A stretch of DNA of 64,000 nucleotides from an uncultured Lachnospiraceae bacterium (GCA_900544445.1 UQVK01000007.1:12715-76714), one strand, 5' to 3'; positions 17,465-26,574 are shown, counted from the stretch's first letter. Notes: generated from the letters alone by a model not told the origin. Translations and numbers: made by a program.

Positions 17465-17697
17465 GGGATCATGCCAAAAACCCTGATTCCATGGGCGTTT
17501 CCAGCTTTTCCAGTATATCAGGAAAAGGGGAATTGTCAAGGCCTGACTCAAAATTTGACTCAACTTCTGTGACGAACTGTTACAGATAATGTTGATATTT
17601 GTCGGCCAGATATTGAAATGGGAACGGGAACGTGCTAATATAATCATATAAAAGATGTCATATCTCTGGATGCGTTCCGACCCGACTGGAGAGGAAT

Positions 17698-17804
17698 GTG
17701 CTGATATTATTATATAAAAGGTGCTACCGATAGACGGTTGCCCTGATTAAAAGATTAGAAGAAATAACCGCCAATCTTTGCTAGGGACTGGGCGGTTATT
17801 TCTT
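17698..17804 (+). ncRNA. Candidate antitoxin RNA opposite the holin-like toxin
   Basis: A plus-strand transcript starting near the AT-rich box at 17698-17723 would run through GGTGCTACCGATAGACGGTT and end at the hairpin 17759-17804, whose 3' arm is complementary to the last codons of the toxin. The AT-rich box is a near copy of 17632-17657 (22 of 26 bases), so two tandem promoters are possible. This convergent overlap is typical of type I toxin-antitoxin loci. The exact ends are not determined. Confidence 0.4.
17759..17804. terminator. Bidirectional terminator of the toxin-antitoxin pair
   Basis: AAGAAATAACCGCC and GGGCGGTTATTTCTT form a 14-bp stem with A/T runs on both sides. The toxin stop codon (17796-17798) lies in the 3' arm, so both opposing transcripts would end here. 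Confidence 0.75.
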
Positions 17805-17885
17805 TGCGTCTATATAAGCTATCAGGATGGGGATGACGATTCCAAGAATCATCAAAACCAGCGATAACAGCTCGAAGTCGCTCAT
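17796..17885 (-). CDS. Holin-like type I toxin, 29 residues
   Basis: A tiny hydrophobic protein, MSDFELLSLVLMILGIVI followed by PILIAYIDAKK: one membrane helix and a basic end, like the Hol-Tox/TxpA-type toxins of Firmicutes. The ribosome site GAGGGG is six bases before the ATG at 17885; a longer form from the ATG at 17891 (two extra residues) would start directly on the site. The gene overlaps the bidirectional terminator and faces the candidate antitoxin RNA. The 30 bases upstream contain two TTACATAG repeats. Family assignment is by hydrophobic pattern and locus layout. Confidence 0.65.
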   Translation of the reverse strand: MSDFELLSLVLMILGIVIPILIAYIDAKK

Positions 17886-18019
17886 ATCCATCCCCTCTTT
17901 CGTACTGGATTCCCGGAGACCGGGTTTCTATGTAATCAGAGGGTTCAGTCCCTATGTAAGAGGGCAATAAAAAGGGGGCTGAGAAATTATTTTTTCTACG
18001 GCCCCCTCTGTTTATAGGC

Positions 18020-19198
18020 TTAAAGCTTTCCGCTCCGATATTTCATGAGAAGCTTCTGAATCTTTTCATTAGGGTTCAGCAGGTCGCTGATGGAGGTATC
18101 ATGGTTCAGCGTATCGATCAGGTACGCCACATATTTGCTCATGCTGCAGTTGACATACCATTCACGTTCCAGCAGTTCCGCCGGCTGATAGATCAGATTG
18201 GTGGTCAGCACGCGGTCGATGATGCCTTCCTTGTAGGCCTGGTCAAAGCTGTCCAGTCCGTTGGTGAACAGACCGAAGGTGGCGCAGACAAAGATCTTGC
18301 GGGCCTTTCTCTTTTTCAGGGCAGCGGCAACCTCACGCACGCTTTCACCGGAGGAAATCATGTCGTCGATAATGAGCATGTCCTTGCCCTCCACGTCAGA
18401 GCCGAGGAACTCATGGGCGACGATGGGGTTGCGTCCGTTGACGATGCGGGTATAATCGCGTCTCTTATAGAACATGCCCATGTCCAGCCCGAGCACGTTG
18501 GCGATGTAGATGGCACGGCTCATGCCGCCCTCATCGGGGCTGATGACCATCATGTGGTCGGCGTCGATGATGAGGTCGTTCTGGTTGCGCAGCAGGTTCT
18601 TGATGAACTGATAGGCGGGCTGTACGGTTTCAAAGCCATGCAACGGAATCGCGTTCTGAACTCTGGGATCATGGGCGTCGAAGGTGATGATGTTTTCCAC
18701 GCCCATGTGTACCAGCTCCTGCAGAGCGATGGCGCAGTCAAGGGATTCTCTGCTGGAGCGCTTATGCTGTCTGCCCTCATAGAGATATGGCATGATCACG
18801 TTGATCCTGCGGGCCTTTCCGCCGACAGCGGAGATGATGCGCTTCAGATCCTGATAATGATCGTCCGGCGACATGTGATTCTCTTTGCCGAAAAGGGAAT
18901 AGGTCAGGCTGTGGTTCACTACATCAACGAGAAGGTAAAGATCCATTCCGCGGACGGACTCCTGAATGACGCCCTTTCCTTCGCCGGTTCCGAAACGGGG
19001 AACTTTGGTTTTCAGCAGATAGGAATCTCGCTGATAACCGGAGAAGGCAAGGCTGTTTTTATGCTCGCTTTCCCGTTCCCTGCGCCATTTAACGAGATAG
19101 TGATCCACCTGCTCGCCAAGTGACTGGCAGCCCGCCAGGGGAATGATGCCGAGAGAGCCTGCGGGGATTGTTTCCAAGTTTCTTTTTTCTTCCGCCAT
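18020..19198 (-). CDS. prs: Ribose-phosphate pyrophosphokinase
   Basis: 392 residues, longer than the usual 315 because of an N-terminal extension and inserts, as in many clostridial forms. The PRPP-binding site MLIIDDMISSGESVREVA and the catalytic flexible region near GRQHKRSSRESLDCAI are present, plus FDAHDPRVQNAI. It makes PRPP from ribose-5-phosphate and ATP for nucleotide and NAD synthesis. The ATG at 19198 is chosen; a GTG at 19210 overlaps the dnaI stop (GTGA) and would add four residues. It follows dnaI in one leftward transcript. Confidence 0.9.
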   Translation of the reverse strand: MAEEKRNLETIPAGSLGIIPLAGCQSLGEQVDHYLVKWRRERESEHKNSLAFSGYQRDSYLLKTKVPRFGTGEGKGVIQESVRGMDLYLLVDVVNHSLTYSLFGKENHMSPDDHYQDLKRIISAVGGKARRINVIMPYLYEGRQHKRSSRESLDCAIALQELVHMGVENIITFDAHDPRVQNAIPLHGFETVQPAYQFIKNLLRNQNDLIIDADHMMVISPDEGGMSRAIYIANVLGLDMGMFYKRRDYTRIVNGRNPIVAHEFLGSDVEGKDMLIIDDMISSGESVREVAAALKKRKARKIFVCATFGLFTNGLDSFDQAYKEGIIDRVLTTNLIYQPAELLEREWYVNCSMSKYVAYLIDTLNHDTSISDLLNPNEKIQKLLMKYRSGKL

Positions 19199-19206
19199 GG
19201 GAGTCC

Positions 19207-20178
19207 TCACTTTCTGTTTGCTAATCTTTTTCTGTACATCCGGATGTCCGGGCCTGTGAGCTTGCAGAAGTCAAAACTGCTGGTGATCCTGGAGAAGATC
19301 CTGTCCTGATACCGTTCCTTCAGCTCAGGGAGCGAAAGATTGGTGGAGATGATCATGCTCTTCTTCCGGATGATACGTTCGTTCAGCACGGTGAAGAGAT
19401 GGGAGAGCGTAAAGGGCGTGCTCTGCTCCGTTCCGAGATCATCGATGACCAGCAGGTCACAGTTGTAGAGATCATTATATAAATAGTCCAGGGTATCCTG
19501 TCTCTTTATATCAAATGCATTGCGTGAGAGCGTGTCAAACAGCATGGAAGCGCTGAAATAAATCACGGAATGTCCGCTCTCGATTACCTCCCGTGCGATA
19601 CAGTTGCTCAGGAAGGTCTTGCCGGTTCCCACTGTTCCGTAAAAAAACAGATTCCGGCCCGATGAATCAAAGGAGGCGGCAAAATTCTGACATTTCTGTA
19701 CTGCCGCACGGAAATCGGGGAGGCTGTCCTCGTCAAAATATTCATAGGAGAGGGTATCGAAATTTTCCTTCTGAAGGACTTCCTTCAGATTCGACTGCTG
19801 ATAGAGCAGAGCGATTTCCGCCTGACGGAAGCAGTGACACTTCCGGCCGTCAACATATCCGGTATCATGGCAGTCCGGGCAGTCGTATACCGGCTCCAGA
19901 TAATCGTCCGGCAGTCCTGCCCTGCGCAGAAGCTCCTTTTTATCCCGGCTCAGCTGGTGAAGCTGTTCCTTTAAGACGGCAAGGGCATTGGGATCTCCGT
20001 TCAGCATTTTCTTGCCCTGGGAGACGGAGAGCGTGGCCACGGATTCGTCCAGATGGCGGTAGCCCTTCACATTGGCATAGACAAAGTTGAGCCTGTCCTC
20101 TCTCAGGTGGCGGTTCTTCGTCTGCTTCTGCTCATATACCCTCATGATCGTATTATATTGCGTATTCGTTAAAGCCAC
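19207..20178 (-). CDS. dnaI: Primosomal helicase loader, DnaI/DnaC type
   Basis: 323 residues. An N-terminal helical region with a zinc-ribbon-like CPDCHDTGYVDGRKCHC (about 100-117) precedes the AAA+ domain: Walker A GTVGTGKTFLSNC, Walker B LLVIDDLGTE, sensor STNLS. DnaI loads the replicative helicase DnaB(DnaC in Bacillus) at origins and restart sites. The upstream dnaD gene encodes its primosome partner, so this is a replication-initiation operon with prs as third gene. The gap to dnaD is about 55 bases. Confidence 0.9.
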   Translation of the reverse strand: MALTNTQYNTIMRVYEQKQTKNRHLREDRLNFVYANVKGYRHLDESVATLSVSQGKKMLNGDPNALAVLKEQLHQLSRDKKELLRRAGLPDDYLEPVYDCPDCHDTGYVDGRKCHCFRQAEIALLYQQSNLKEVLQKENFDTLSYEYFDEDSLPDFRAAVQKCQNFAASFDSSGRNLFFYGTVGTGKTFLSNCIAREVIESGHSVIYFSASMLFDTLSRNAFDIKRQDTLDYLYNDLYNCDLLVIDDLGTEQSTPFTLSHLFTVLNERIIRKKSMIISTNLSLPELKERYQDRIFSRITSSFDFCKLTGPDIRMYRKRLANRK

Positions 20179-20233
20179 GGCTGTTCTCCTTCAAATAAGA
20201 CTCGCGCTCAGTCCGGCCGCCCGCAGGGAGCAT

Positions 20234-21310
20234 TCAGCTGTGCAGCAGCTCCTTTTCCAGGGCATCGTAATCGTAGCTGTTCTGCATGAAGCGGTTGTAC
20301 CGGTCGGCAGAGCGCTCTCTTGTCTGCCTCGCGGGCTTTTCCTTCTGGAAGCCCGCGTCCAGCCGTGCAATATCGGACAGATGGTGTACGCCGGATTCCT
20401 TCCAGGAGGAAAGAATCTTGTCCGCATATTCAAAACGGTGCCGGTCTGTGGCGAGAACGGTCCGCTCGCATGCTTCCATGATGATGGAAGGTTCAAAGCC
20501 GTATTCCTCCCTCCAGCGGCGGATGAATTCCGCTTCCCGTCTGGTGGGAGCGTTCGTCTTGCCGAGGGAATTCATGATGGTATAAACGGTTCTGTCGTAT
20601 CTGCCTGCCTGCCTTTCCGCTTCAGCGGGCGTGGTAACGCCGGCCTCTGCCCAGCTGATTGCCACCTTCTCCATGTAGCGGAAATCCTTCTTTCCGCGTT
20701 CCACGCAGTACTGAAGGAGATAATCGATCAGATCGTCGGAAAAATGAAGCCTGTCCGAGAAGAAAAGGATCGATTTAATATCGGAAGGACTGAGCGTCCT
20801 TCCCAGATACTGCTCCGCGATGAAAAGAAGCTGAGCGGTGGAATCCTTTTCCTGGAATGCCTTCAGATCGTCCAGTGAATAAGACGGCCGGGCATACGCC
20901 TCCTGGTCGGAAGACCTGCGGGATTCCGACGGGGACTTTTCTGCCGTTCTGCTTTCGGATACCGTCTTTTGGGGTACAGCCTTTTCAGAAGCGTTTCCCG
21001 AAACGGGACGGCTGCCGGTCAGATCAAGAAGCCGGATTCCGGTCAGATTTTTGGCTGCGTCATATTCCAGCAGGAGCACGCCGCACTTTTCCCAGTACTT
21101 TAACGCGCGCATCACATCCTTTTCCGTATGGTTGAACACATCGGCGATTTCCGGGATATCCAGAGAACGCCCTGCACTCAGCATGCGCAGAAGGAACAGA
21201 TATATTTTCAGCTGCGCGTCGTTGGCCTGCGGCATGAACTCATCGATAAAACGATTGGATACGATGGTAACGTCGGCGCAGCTGTCCTGATAGATTTTCA
21301 GACAGCTCAT
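20234..21310 (-). CDS. dnaD: DnaD/DnaB-domain replication initiation protein
   Basis: 358 residues from the ATG at 21310 (AGGTGAG just upstream); an extended reading frame to 21361 runs into a structured leader and is rejected. An N-terminal winged-helix region (about 1-95, with AQLKIYLFLLRMLSAGR) is followed by a charged linker and two DnaD_DB2-like C-terminal domains (about 150-220 and 240-330) carrying YIMEKVAISWAEAGV-like and EYADKILSSWKESGV repeats, the YxxxILxxW signature. Such proteins bind DnaA or PriA and recruit the helicase loader, encoded next. Confidence 0.85.
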   Translation of the reverse strand: MSCLKIYQDSCADVTIVSNRFIDEFMPQANDAQLKIYLFLLRMLSAGRSLDIPEIADVFNHTEKDVMRALKYWEKCGVLLLEYDAAKNLTGIRLLDLTGSRPVSGNASEKAVPQKTVSESRTAEKSPSESRRSSDQEAYARPSYSLDDLKAFQEKDSTAQLLFIAEQYLGRTLSPSDIKSILFFSDRLHFSDDLIDYLLQYCVERGKKDFRYMEKVAISWAEAGVTTPAEAERQAGRYDRTVYTIMNSLGKTNAPTRREAEFIRRWREEYGFEPSIIMEACERTVLATDRHRFEYADKILSSWKESGVHHLSDIARLDAGFQKEKPARQTRERSADRYNRFMQNSYDYDALEKELLHS

Positions 21311-21346
21311 AATCTCACCTGTTTTCCGGTATGTACGTTTTTTTCG

Positions 21347-21488
21347 TTCAGAGCGGCGCACCTTCTTGTTCGGCTAAAAGCCGGACAAGAAGCTGCGGAC
21401 GTTCATCCGATGTGAAAACAGGAGCAAAAACATGCTTTTAAGCCGGGCTTAACGCCTGCTTTTGCTCCTGTTTTCACGCCGCTCTGAA
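21347..21488 (-). promoter_or_regulatory. Three-way-junction leader element before dnaD
   Basis: A 12-bp outer stem (21347-21358 with 21477-21488) encloses two hairpins: CTTCTTGT..ACAAGAAG with an inner GGCT/AGCC (21362-21392), and a perfect 18-bp stem 21412-21429 with 21460-21477 that contains its own inner TTAAGCC/GGGCTTAA hairpin. It sits 37-178 bases before the dnaD start on the transcribed strand. Confidence 0.7.
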
Positions 21489-21591
21489 TTGTTATCTCAT
21501 ATTTTAAGCAAGTGCATTATATCATACGCCTTCGGAAAAAGAAACCGTCATTTTGCTGAAAAAGCCCGCAGCTTCGGGCCATCCGGAAAAA

Positions 21592-21705
21592 TGTGGATCA
21601 TGTGGAAAATGTGGATATATTTGCAAAATTTCGGTAAAACGGGATTGTGGATAAAAAAATATCCACATCATTCATACACATGAAAAATGTGGATATTGTG
21701 GATAA
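21592..21705. promoter_or_regulatory. Cluster of DnaA-box-like sequences
   Basis: Two perfect TGTGGATAA boxes (21646-21654, 21697-21705; TTATCCACA on the other strand) and one-mismatch forms at 21592, 21610, 21659 (inverted) and 21688, plus TGTGGAAAA at 21601. The last box abuts the murC stop codon. The cluster lies upstream of the dnaD-dnaI operon, so DnaA could control it. Confidence 0.7.
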
Positions 21706-23106
21706 CTATTGTCCGAGAAGGTCTTCTCCAATGTTTACAACGTTTCCGGCACCCATAGTTATCAACAGGTCACCGGGGATGCAATTTTCCAGAATAAATT
21801 TTTCGATTTCCTCAAAGGAGGAAAAATAATGGCAGTCCGTACCCAGTTTCGCGATTTCCTGACAGAGGAGCGCGGAGCTGATTCCCAGCGTGTCGGTTTC
21901 CCTTGCCGCATAGATGTCCGCCAGAATCACCCGGTCCGCATGGGAAAGGGCATGGGCGAATTCGTGGAAAAAAGCTTTCGTGCGGGTATAGGTATGAGGC
22001 TGAAAAACGCACCAGAGCGTTTTGTGCGGATAGTTGGCGGCGGCTTTCAGGGTTGCCTCGATCTCTGTGGGATGATGGGCATAATCATCGATAATGGTGA
22101 CGCCGCTTAAGCTTCCCTTGTATTCAAAACGCCGGTCGGTTCCGGAGAAGCCATGCAGGCTTTCCGCCGCCTGCGCCATGTCAAGATTCAGATAATCGGC
22201 CAGAGCCAGAGCGGCCGCTGCGTTCGCGATGTTGTGATCGCCGGGAACGCCGAGACGGACGGGAAGCGTCCGGCCATGAAAGTGCAGATGGAAGGAAGCG
22301 TGTGCTTTTTCGTCATGGGACGTATCCGTGAAGTAATAATCGTTTTCCGGCGAAGCACCGAAGGTAACAACACGACAGGCCAGCCGGTCCGTGATTTCAG
22401 AAAGCTGCGGAATGGAGCCGTTTATAATAAGAAGGCCGTCCTCTGGAATCAGTTCCGCAAAGCGGCGGAAGGAAGAACGGATGTCGGCAAGATCCTTAAA
22501 AAAGTCCATGTGATCTTCTTCTATATTAAGAATGATGCCGACCTTCGGAAAGAAGCTTAAGAAGCTGTTGGTATATTCACAGGCTTCCGTCACGAAAAGC
22601 TCCGATCCGCCTACACGGATATTGCCTCCGATGTCCTTCAGGATGCCGCCCACCGAGATGGTGGGATCCGTATCCGCTTTCAGCAGAATCTCCGCGATCA
22701 TGGAGGTTGTGGTTGTTTTCCCGTGTGTTCCGCTGACGGCGACGGGCATCCGGTAATTTTTCATCATCTGTCCGAGAAGCTGTGCCCGGGTGAGGCTGGG
22801 AAGTTTCCGGCGCAGAGTTTCCTGAAATTCCGGATTATCCGCATGAACCGCAGCGGTGTAGACGACCAGCTCCACATCGCTTTCAATGTTCTCCGCTTTC
22901 TGCGGCCTGCCGTAGTGGATAACGGCCCCCTGCTGTTCCAGACGTTCCGTCAGAGGGGAACGGTTCCAGTCCGAGCCGGAGACCGAAAAGCCTTCGGAAA
23001 GAAGGATTTCCGCGAGTCCGCTCATGCTGATTCCGCCGATGCCGATAAAATAGACATGGACCGGATGATTAAAATCTACCTGATAGATATCCTGTATATG
23101 AGACAT
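21706..23106 (-). CDS. murC: UDP-N-acetylmuramate--L-alanine ligase
   Basis: 466 residues, full length. GIGGISMSGLAEIL near the N-terminus binds the UDP-sugar, SGTHGKTTTTSMI (near residue 125) is the ATP loop, and NIEEDHMDFF plus DDYAHHPTEI complete the Mur ligase set. It adds L-alanine to UDP-MurNAc in the cytosol, the first peptide step of peptidoglycan synthesis. GGAAGG precedes the ATG. It is a separate transcript start with its own promoter at 23139-23167; the dnaD operon follows after the DnaA-box cluster. Confidence 0.95.
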   Translation of the reverse strand: MSHIQDIYQVDFNHPVHVYFIGIGGISMSGLAEILLSEGFSVSGSDWNRSPLTERLEQQGAVIHYGRPQKAENIESDVELVVYTAAVHADNPEFQETLRRKLPSLTRAQLLGQMMKNYRMPVAVSGTHGKTTTTSMIAEILLKADTDPTISVGGILKDIGGNIRVGGSELFVTEACEYTNSFLSFFPKVGIILNIEEDHMDFFKDLADIRSSFRRFAELIPEDGLLIINGSIPQLSEITDRLACRVVTFGASPENDYYFTDTSHDEKAHASFHLHFHGRTLPVRLGVPGDHNIANAAAALALADYLNLDMAQAAESLHGFSGTDRRFEYKGSLSGVTIIDDYAHHPTEIEATLKAAANYPHKTLWCVFQPHTYTRTKAFFHEFAHALSHADRVILADIYAARETDTLGISSALLCQEIAKLGTDCHYFSSFEEIEKFILENCIPGDLLITMGAGNVVNIGEDLLGQ

Positions 23107-23138
23107 AGGAGTGACCTTCCTTTCTGATTCTGATATGT

Positions 23139-23167
23139 ATTATACGCATTGCAGAGAAAAAAACCAA
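23139..23167 (-). promoter_or_regulatory. Promoter of murC
   Basis: On the minus strand TTGGTT (23167-23162), 17-base spacer, perfect TATAAT (23144-23139), 33 bases before the murC ATG. Confidence 0.55.
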
Positions 23168-23341
23168 TAGGGAAATGGAAAATGAGGAACAGAAAACGCA
23201 AATTCGTGCATAGATCGAGCGCTTTTGTTGAAAATATGAGAAAAATCGGGAAGAAAAGAGGAAAAGAAACTATTAAAAACACACAACTGGCATTGCTGAA
23301 GGAAAAGAAATATGTAAAATATCTACTAAATTTGTGGCCTT

Positions 23342-23397
23342 TTTACAGAAAGAAACTGTAAATAATTATTCACTTTTGCCTGACCGTGTGTTATAAT
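23342..23397 (+). promoter_or_regulatory. glgC promoter with upstream inverted repeat
   Basis: TTCACT (23369-23374), 17-base spacer, TATAAT (23392-23397). Just upstream is a perfect 7-bp inverted repeat TTTACAG-N7-CTGTAAA (23342-23362), a candidate operator. Downstream a TACGTAAAT motif is repeated (23403 and 23412). The remaining gap 23168-23341 is A-rich with no supported gene. Confidence 0.5.
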
Positions 23398-23458
23398 CTT
23401 CTTACGTAAATATACGTAAATCAATGCAATACGTGATGCAGGAACATGAGGTGATGAC

Positions 23459-24733
23459 ATGGTTAAGAAAGAAATGATTGCTATGCTGCTGGCTGGCGGT
23501 CAGGGAAGCAGGCTGGGCGTCCTGACCTCAAAGGTTGCGAAGCCGGCAGTATCTTTCGGCGGAAAGTACCGGATTATTGATTTCCCGCTGAGCAACTGTA
23601 TCAACTCCGGTGTGGATACGGTCGGGGTGCTCACCCAGTATCAGCCTCTTCGGCTGAATACCCATATTGGGATCGGCATTCCGTGGGATCTGGACCGGAA
23701 TATCGGCGGTGTGACTGTCCTTCCCCCTTACGAGAGGAGCGAGAACAGCGAATGGTATACGGGAACAGCCAATGCAATTTATCAAAATATCGACTATATG
23801 GAGAGCTTCAATCCGGATTATGTTCTGATTCTCTCCGGTGATCACATCTATAAGATGGATTATGAAGTGATGCTGGATTACCATAAGCAGCGAGGCGCAG
23901 AGTGTACGATCGCGGTTATGCCCGTACCGATGGAGGAAGCGAAGCGGTTCGGCATCATGATCACGGACGAGAACGGAAAGATTACGGATTTTGAGGAGAA
24001 GCCGGCGAATCCCAGAAGCAATCTGGCATCCATGGGTATCTACATATTTAACTGGAAGACGCTGAAGGAGGCTTTGATTGCCAGGTCTGCACAGCCCAAC
24101 CTGGATTTCGGAAAACATGTCATCCCCTACTGCCATGAAAATGGCGCACCTATGTATGCGTATGAATTTAACGGCTACTGGAAGGATGTGGGAACCCTGA
24201 ATTCCTACTGGGAAGCCAATATGGAGCTGATTGACATCGTGCCGGAGTTCAATCTGTATGAGGAATACTGGAAGATCTACACGAAGAGCGAGATCCTCCC
24301 GCCTCAGTATATCGCCCCGGAAGGTCTGATCGAGCGGAGCATTGTGGGTGAGGGCAGTGAGATAGCCGGGCAGATCTATAATTCTGTGATCGGCTGCGGC
24401 GTGGTCGTCGGAAAGGGTACCGTCATCCGGGATTCCATCATCATGAACAACACGGTGATCGGAGAAGACTGTGAGCTCAATAAGGCCATCGTAGCGGAGA
24501 ACGTATCGATAGGAGACGGCGTGAAAATGGGAATCGGCGAAGAGGCTGAAAACGATGTGGCCCCTCACATCTATAACAGCGGAATCGCCACCGTCGGAGA
24601 GAAGAGCGTGATCCCGAAGGGCGTTTCCATCGGAAAGAATACGGTCATTTTCGGTGTGACAGAAGGAGCGGATTATCCGGACGGCGTTCTTTCAGGCGGA
24701 AAATCTATCATTAAGGCAGGTGAGGAAAAGTGA
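23459..24733 (+). CDS. glgC: Glucose-1-phosphate adenylyltransferase
   Basis: 424 residues. [25 protein letters not shown] is the nucleotidyltransferase signature (two blocks shown as AGGQGSRLG and KPAVSFGG), [11 protein letters not shown] holds the metal aspartate, and FEEKP the sugar-binding glutamate; the C-terminal third is a left-handed beta helix. It forms ADP-glucose from glucose-1-phosphate and ATP, the committed step of glycogen synthesis. AGGTGATGAC precedes the ATG. Its stop overlaps the glgD start by four bases, giving the paired GlgC/GlgD subunits usual in Firmicutes. Confidence 0.95.
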   Translation: MVKKEMIAMLLAGGQGSRLGVLTSKVAKPAVSFGGKYRIIDFPLSNCINSGVDTVGVLTQYQPLRLNTHIGIGIPWDLDRNIGGVTVLPPYERSENSEWYTGTANAIYQNIDYMESFNPDYVLILSGDHIYKMDYEVMLDYHKQRGAECTIAVMPVPMEEAKRFGIMITDENGKITDFEEKPANPRSNLASMGIYIFNWKTLKEALIARSAQPNLDFGKHVIPYCHENGAPMYAYEFNGYWKDVGTLNSYWEANMELIDIVPEFNLYEEYWKIYTKSEILPPQYIAPEGLIERSIVGEGSEIAGQIYNSVIGCGVVVGKGTVIRDSIIMNNTVIGEDCELNKAIVAENVSIGDGVKMGIGEEAENDVAPHIYNSGIATVGEKSVIPKGVSIGKNTVIFGVTEGADYPDGVLSGGKSIIKAGEEK

Positions 24734-25848
24734 GAGCGATAGGAATTATTTTGGCCGGCGGCAATAATCACAGAATGAAGGAGCTTTCCAGAAAAAGAGC
24801 CATCGGAGCGATGCCGATCGCGGGCAGCTACAGAAGCATTGACTTCGCGCTCAGCAATATGACGAACTCTCATATCCAGAAGGTTGGCGTGTTCACCCAG
24901 TACAACGCCAGAAGCCTGAACGAGCATCTGAATTCCTCCAAATGGTGGGATTTTGGGCGCAAGCAGGGCGGCCTGTTCATATTCACGCCCACGGTAACGG
25001 CGGATAACAGCTTCTGGTACAGAGGCACGGCGGATGCCATGTATCAGAATCTTTCCTTCTTAAAGAGCAGCCATGAGCCTTATGTGGTCATCGCATCCGG
25101 CGACTGCGTATATAAGATGGATTATAATAAGGTTCTGGAATACCATATTGAGAAGAAAGCGGATATTACCATTGTCTGCAAGGAAATGCCTGCCGGAACC
25201 AATCTGGAACGCTACGGCACCATCAAGATGAATGAGGACAGCAGGATCGAGGAATTTGAGGAAAAGCCCATCGTCGCAAAGTCCAACACGATCTCCTGCG
25301 GGATCTACGTGATCCGCAGAAGACTGCTGATCGAGATGATCGAGCGCTGCGCGATGGAGGACAGATACGACTTCGTCAAGGATATCCTGATCCGCTATAA
25401 GAATCAGAAAAGGATCTATGGCTATAAAATTAAGGAATACTGGCGTAATATCGCTTCCGTAGAAGATTATTTTGCCACCAATATGGATTTCCTGAAGCCG
25501 GAGATTCGAAATTATTTCTTCCACCAGTATCCGGATATTTACTCCAAGGTGGACGACCTTCCTCCCGCAAAGTACAATGTGGGCGTCAAGGTTTCGAACA
25601 GCCTGATTTCAAGCGGCTGCATTATCAACGGAACGGTGGAGGATTCGGTTATTTTCAAAAAATCCTTTATCGGGAATAACTGCTACATCAAGAATTCCAT
25701 TATCTTAAATGACGTATATATCGGCGACAACACACACATCGAAAACTGCATCGTAGAGAGCCGGGATACGATCCGGGCTAACACTTATTATAAGGGTGAA
25801 GATGGAATTAAGATTGTGGTTGAAAAGAATGAAAGGTATGTCATCTGA
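24730..25848 (+). CDS. glgD: GlgD, non-catalytic partner subunit of ADP-glucose pyrophosphorylase
   Basis: 372 residues, GTG start overlapping the glgC stop (GTGA) with AGGTGAGGAAAA before it. The nucleotidyltransferase loop is degenerate: [20 protein letters not shown] lacks the GxGxRLxPLT residues of active enzymes, as expected for GlgD. It associates with GlgC and raises activity. The C-terminal beta-helix repeats ([20 protein letters not shown]) are intact. spoVG follows after 20 bases. Confidence 0.93.
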   Translation: MRAIGIILAGGNNHRMKELSRKRAIGAMPIAGSYRSIDFALSNMTNSHIQKVGVFTQYNARSLNEHLNSSKWWDFGRKQGGLFIFTPTVTADNSFWYRGTADAMYQNLSFLKSSHEPYVVIASGDCVYKMDYNKVLEYHIEKKADITIVCKEMPAGTNLERYGTIKMNEDSRIEEFEEKPIVAKSNTISCGIYVIRRRLLIEMIERCAMEDRYDFVKDILIRYKNQKRIYGYKIKEYWRNIASVEDYFATNMDFLKPEIRNYFFHQYPDIYSKVDDLPPAKYNVGVKVSNSLISSGCIINGTVEDSVIFKKSFIGNNCYIKNSIILNDVYIGDNTHIENCIVESRDTIRANTYYKGEDGIKIVVEKNERYVI

Positions 25849-25868
25849 AGATAAAAGGGGGAACTCAC

Positions 25869-26144
25869 ATGAAGATTACAGACGTACGTGTGCGTAAGAT
25901 CACCAAGGAAGGAAAGATGAAAGCCATCGTTTCTATCACGATAGACGATGAATTTGTGGTACACGACATTAAAGTAATTGAAGGCGAGAAAGGGCTTTTC
26001 ATTGCAATGCCCAGCAAAAAGGCCACCGATGGAGAATACCGGGACATTGCTCATCCGATTAATCAGACCACAAGAGAGAATATCCAGGGCATCATTCTGG
26101 ACAGATATGAACAGGCACTGATGGAGCCGGACGAGCTGGCATGA
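25869..26144 (+). CDS. spoVG: Septation regulator SpoVG
   Basis: 91 residues, full length. Begins [20 protein letters not shown] and contains the conserved [21 protein letters not shown]. SpoVG is a small nucleic-acid-binding regulator affecting division, sporulation and capsule genes in Firmicutes. AAAGGGGGAACTC precedes the ATG. It may be read from the glgC promoter because only 20 bases separate it from glgD; the thrS promoter starts right behind. Confidence 0.95.
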   Translation: MKITDVRVRKITKEGKMKAIVSITIDDEFVVHDIKVIEGEKGLFIAMPSKKATDGEYRDIAHPINQTTRENIQGIILDRYEQALMEPDELA

Positions 26145-26166
26145 GACTGCCATCCCCAAAAAAGTA

Positions 26167-26195
26167 TTGACTTTCAATTCTGTGGATGCTAGTAT
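26167..26195 (+). promoter_or_regulatory. Promoter of the thrS T-box transcript
   Basis: TTGACT (26167-26172), 17-base spacer, TAGTAT (26190-26195). Confidence 0.65.
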
Positions 26196-26204
26196 ACTGA
26201 TAAC

Positions 26205-26488
26205 GTAAAGGCAATGAAGGAAAGAGTAGCCTGCCGCGGGCATAGACCAGAGAGAGGGACATTGGCTGAAAGCCCCTTTATGCCGGGTACGGGGAAGACC
26301 ACTCCGGAGCCGCTGTAGGAAGGAACAGTAGATTCTGTTTCCGAAAGTACAGACGTGAATCCGCGTTAAGGATGAGGATTTGGAAGAATCTGAAGTGAAA
26401 AAATAAGGTGGAACCGTGCGTCATGCACATAAGCTGATGACTGCACCCTTAGAAAAGCGGAGAACCGTTTTTCTAAGGGTGTTTTTTT
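26205..26488 (+). promoter_or_regulatory. Threonine T-box riboswitch with terminator
   Basis: Contains the AG-rich bulge (AGAGAGAGG near 26250), a specifier region GAAG-ACC-ACTCCGGAGC with ACC (a threonine codon) at 26298-26300, the T-box AATAAGGTGGAACCGTG at 26403-26419 and a strong terminator 26444-26488 (CACCCTTAGAAAA/TTTTTCTAAGGGTG then seven Ts). Uncharged tRNA-Thr would stabilise the antiterminator. The ACC assignment is supported by alignment with the ileS leader, where ATC takes the same place. Confidence 0.93.
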
Positions 26489-26574
26489 CATGAAAGCGTT
26501 GTCAGATGTCGGCGCAGCAGACGGCTTTCATGTGTACGCGCACATCAGTTATTCTGGAAAGGAGAATGCGAAAC

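Noticed and set aside
17755..17967. 70-codon minus-strand frame overlapping the toxin
   Set aside because: The out-of-frame 29-residue holin-like frame has the ribosome site and hydrophobic pattern; the longer frame has neither.
20087..20878. 263-codon plus-strand frame opposite dnaI and dnaD
   Set aside because: No ribosome site and antisense to conserved replication genes.
21592..21705. Chromosomal replication origin
   Set aside because: DnaA boxes are clustered, but dnaA, dnaN and an obvious AT-rich unwinding element are not next to them; reported only as a DnaA-binding cluster.
23149..23361. 70-codon K/R-rich frame before glgC
   Set aside because: Composition follows the A-rich region, no ribosome site, and it runs into the promoter and palindrome of glgC.
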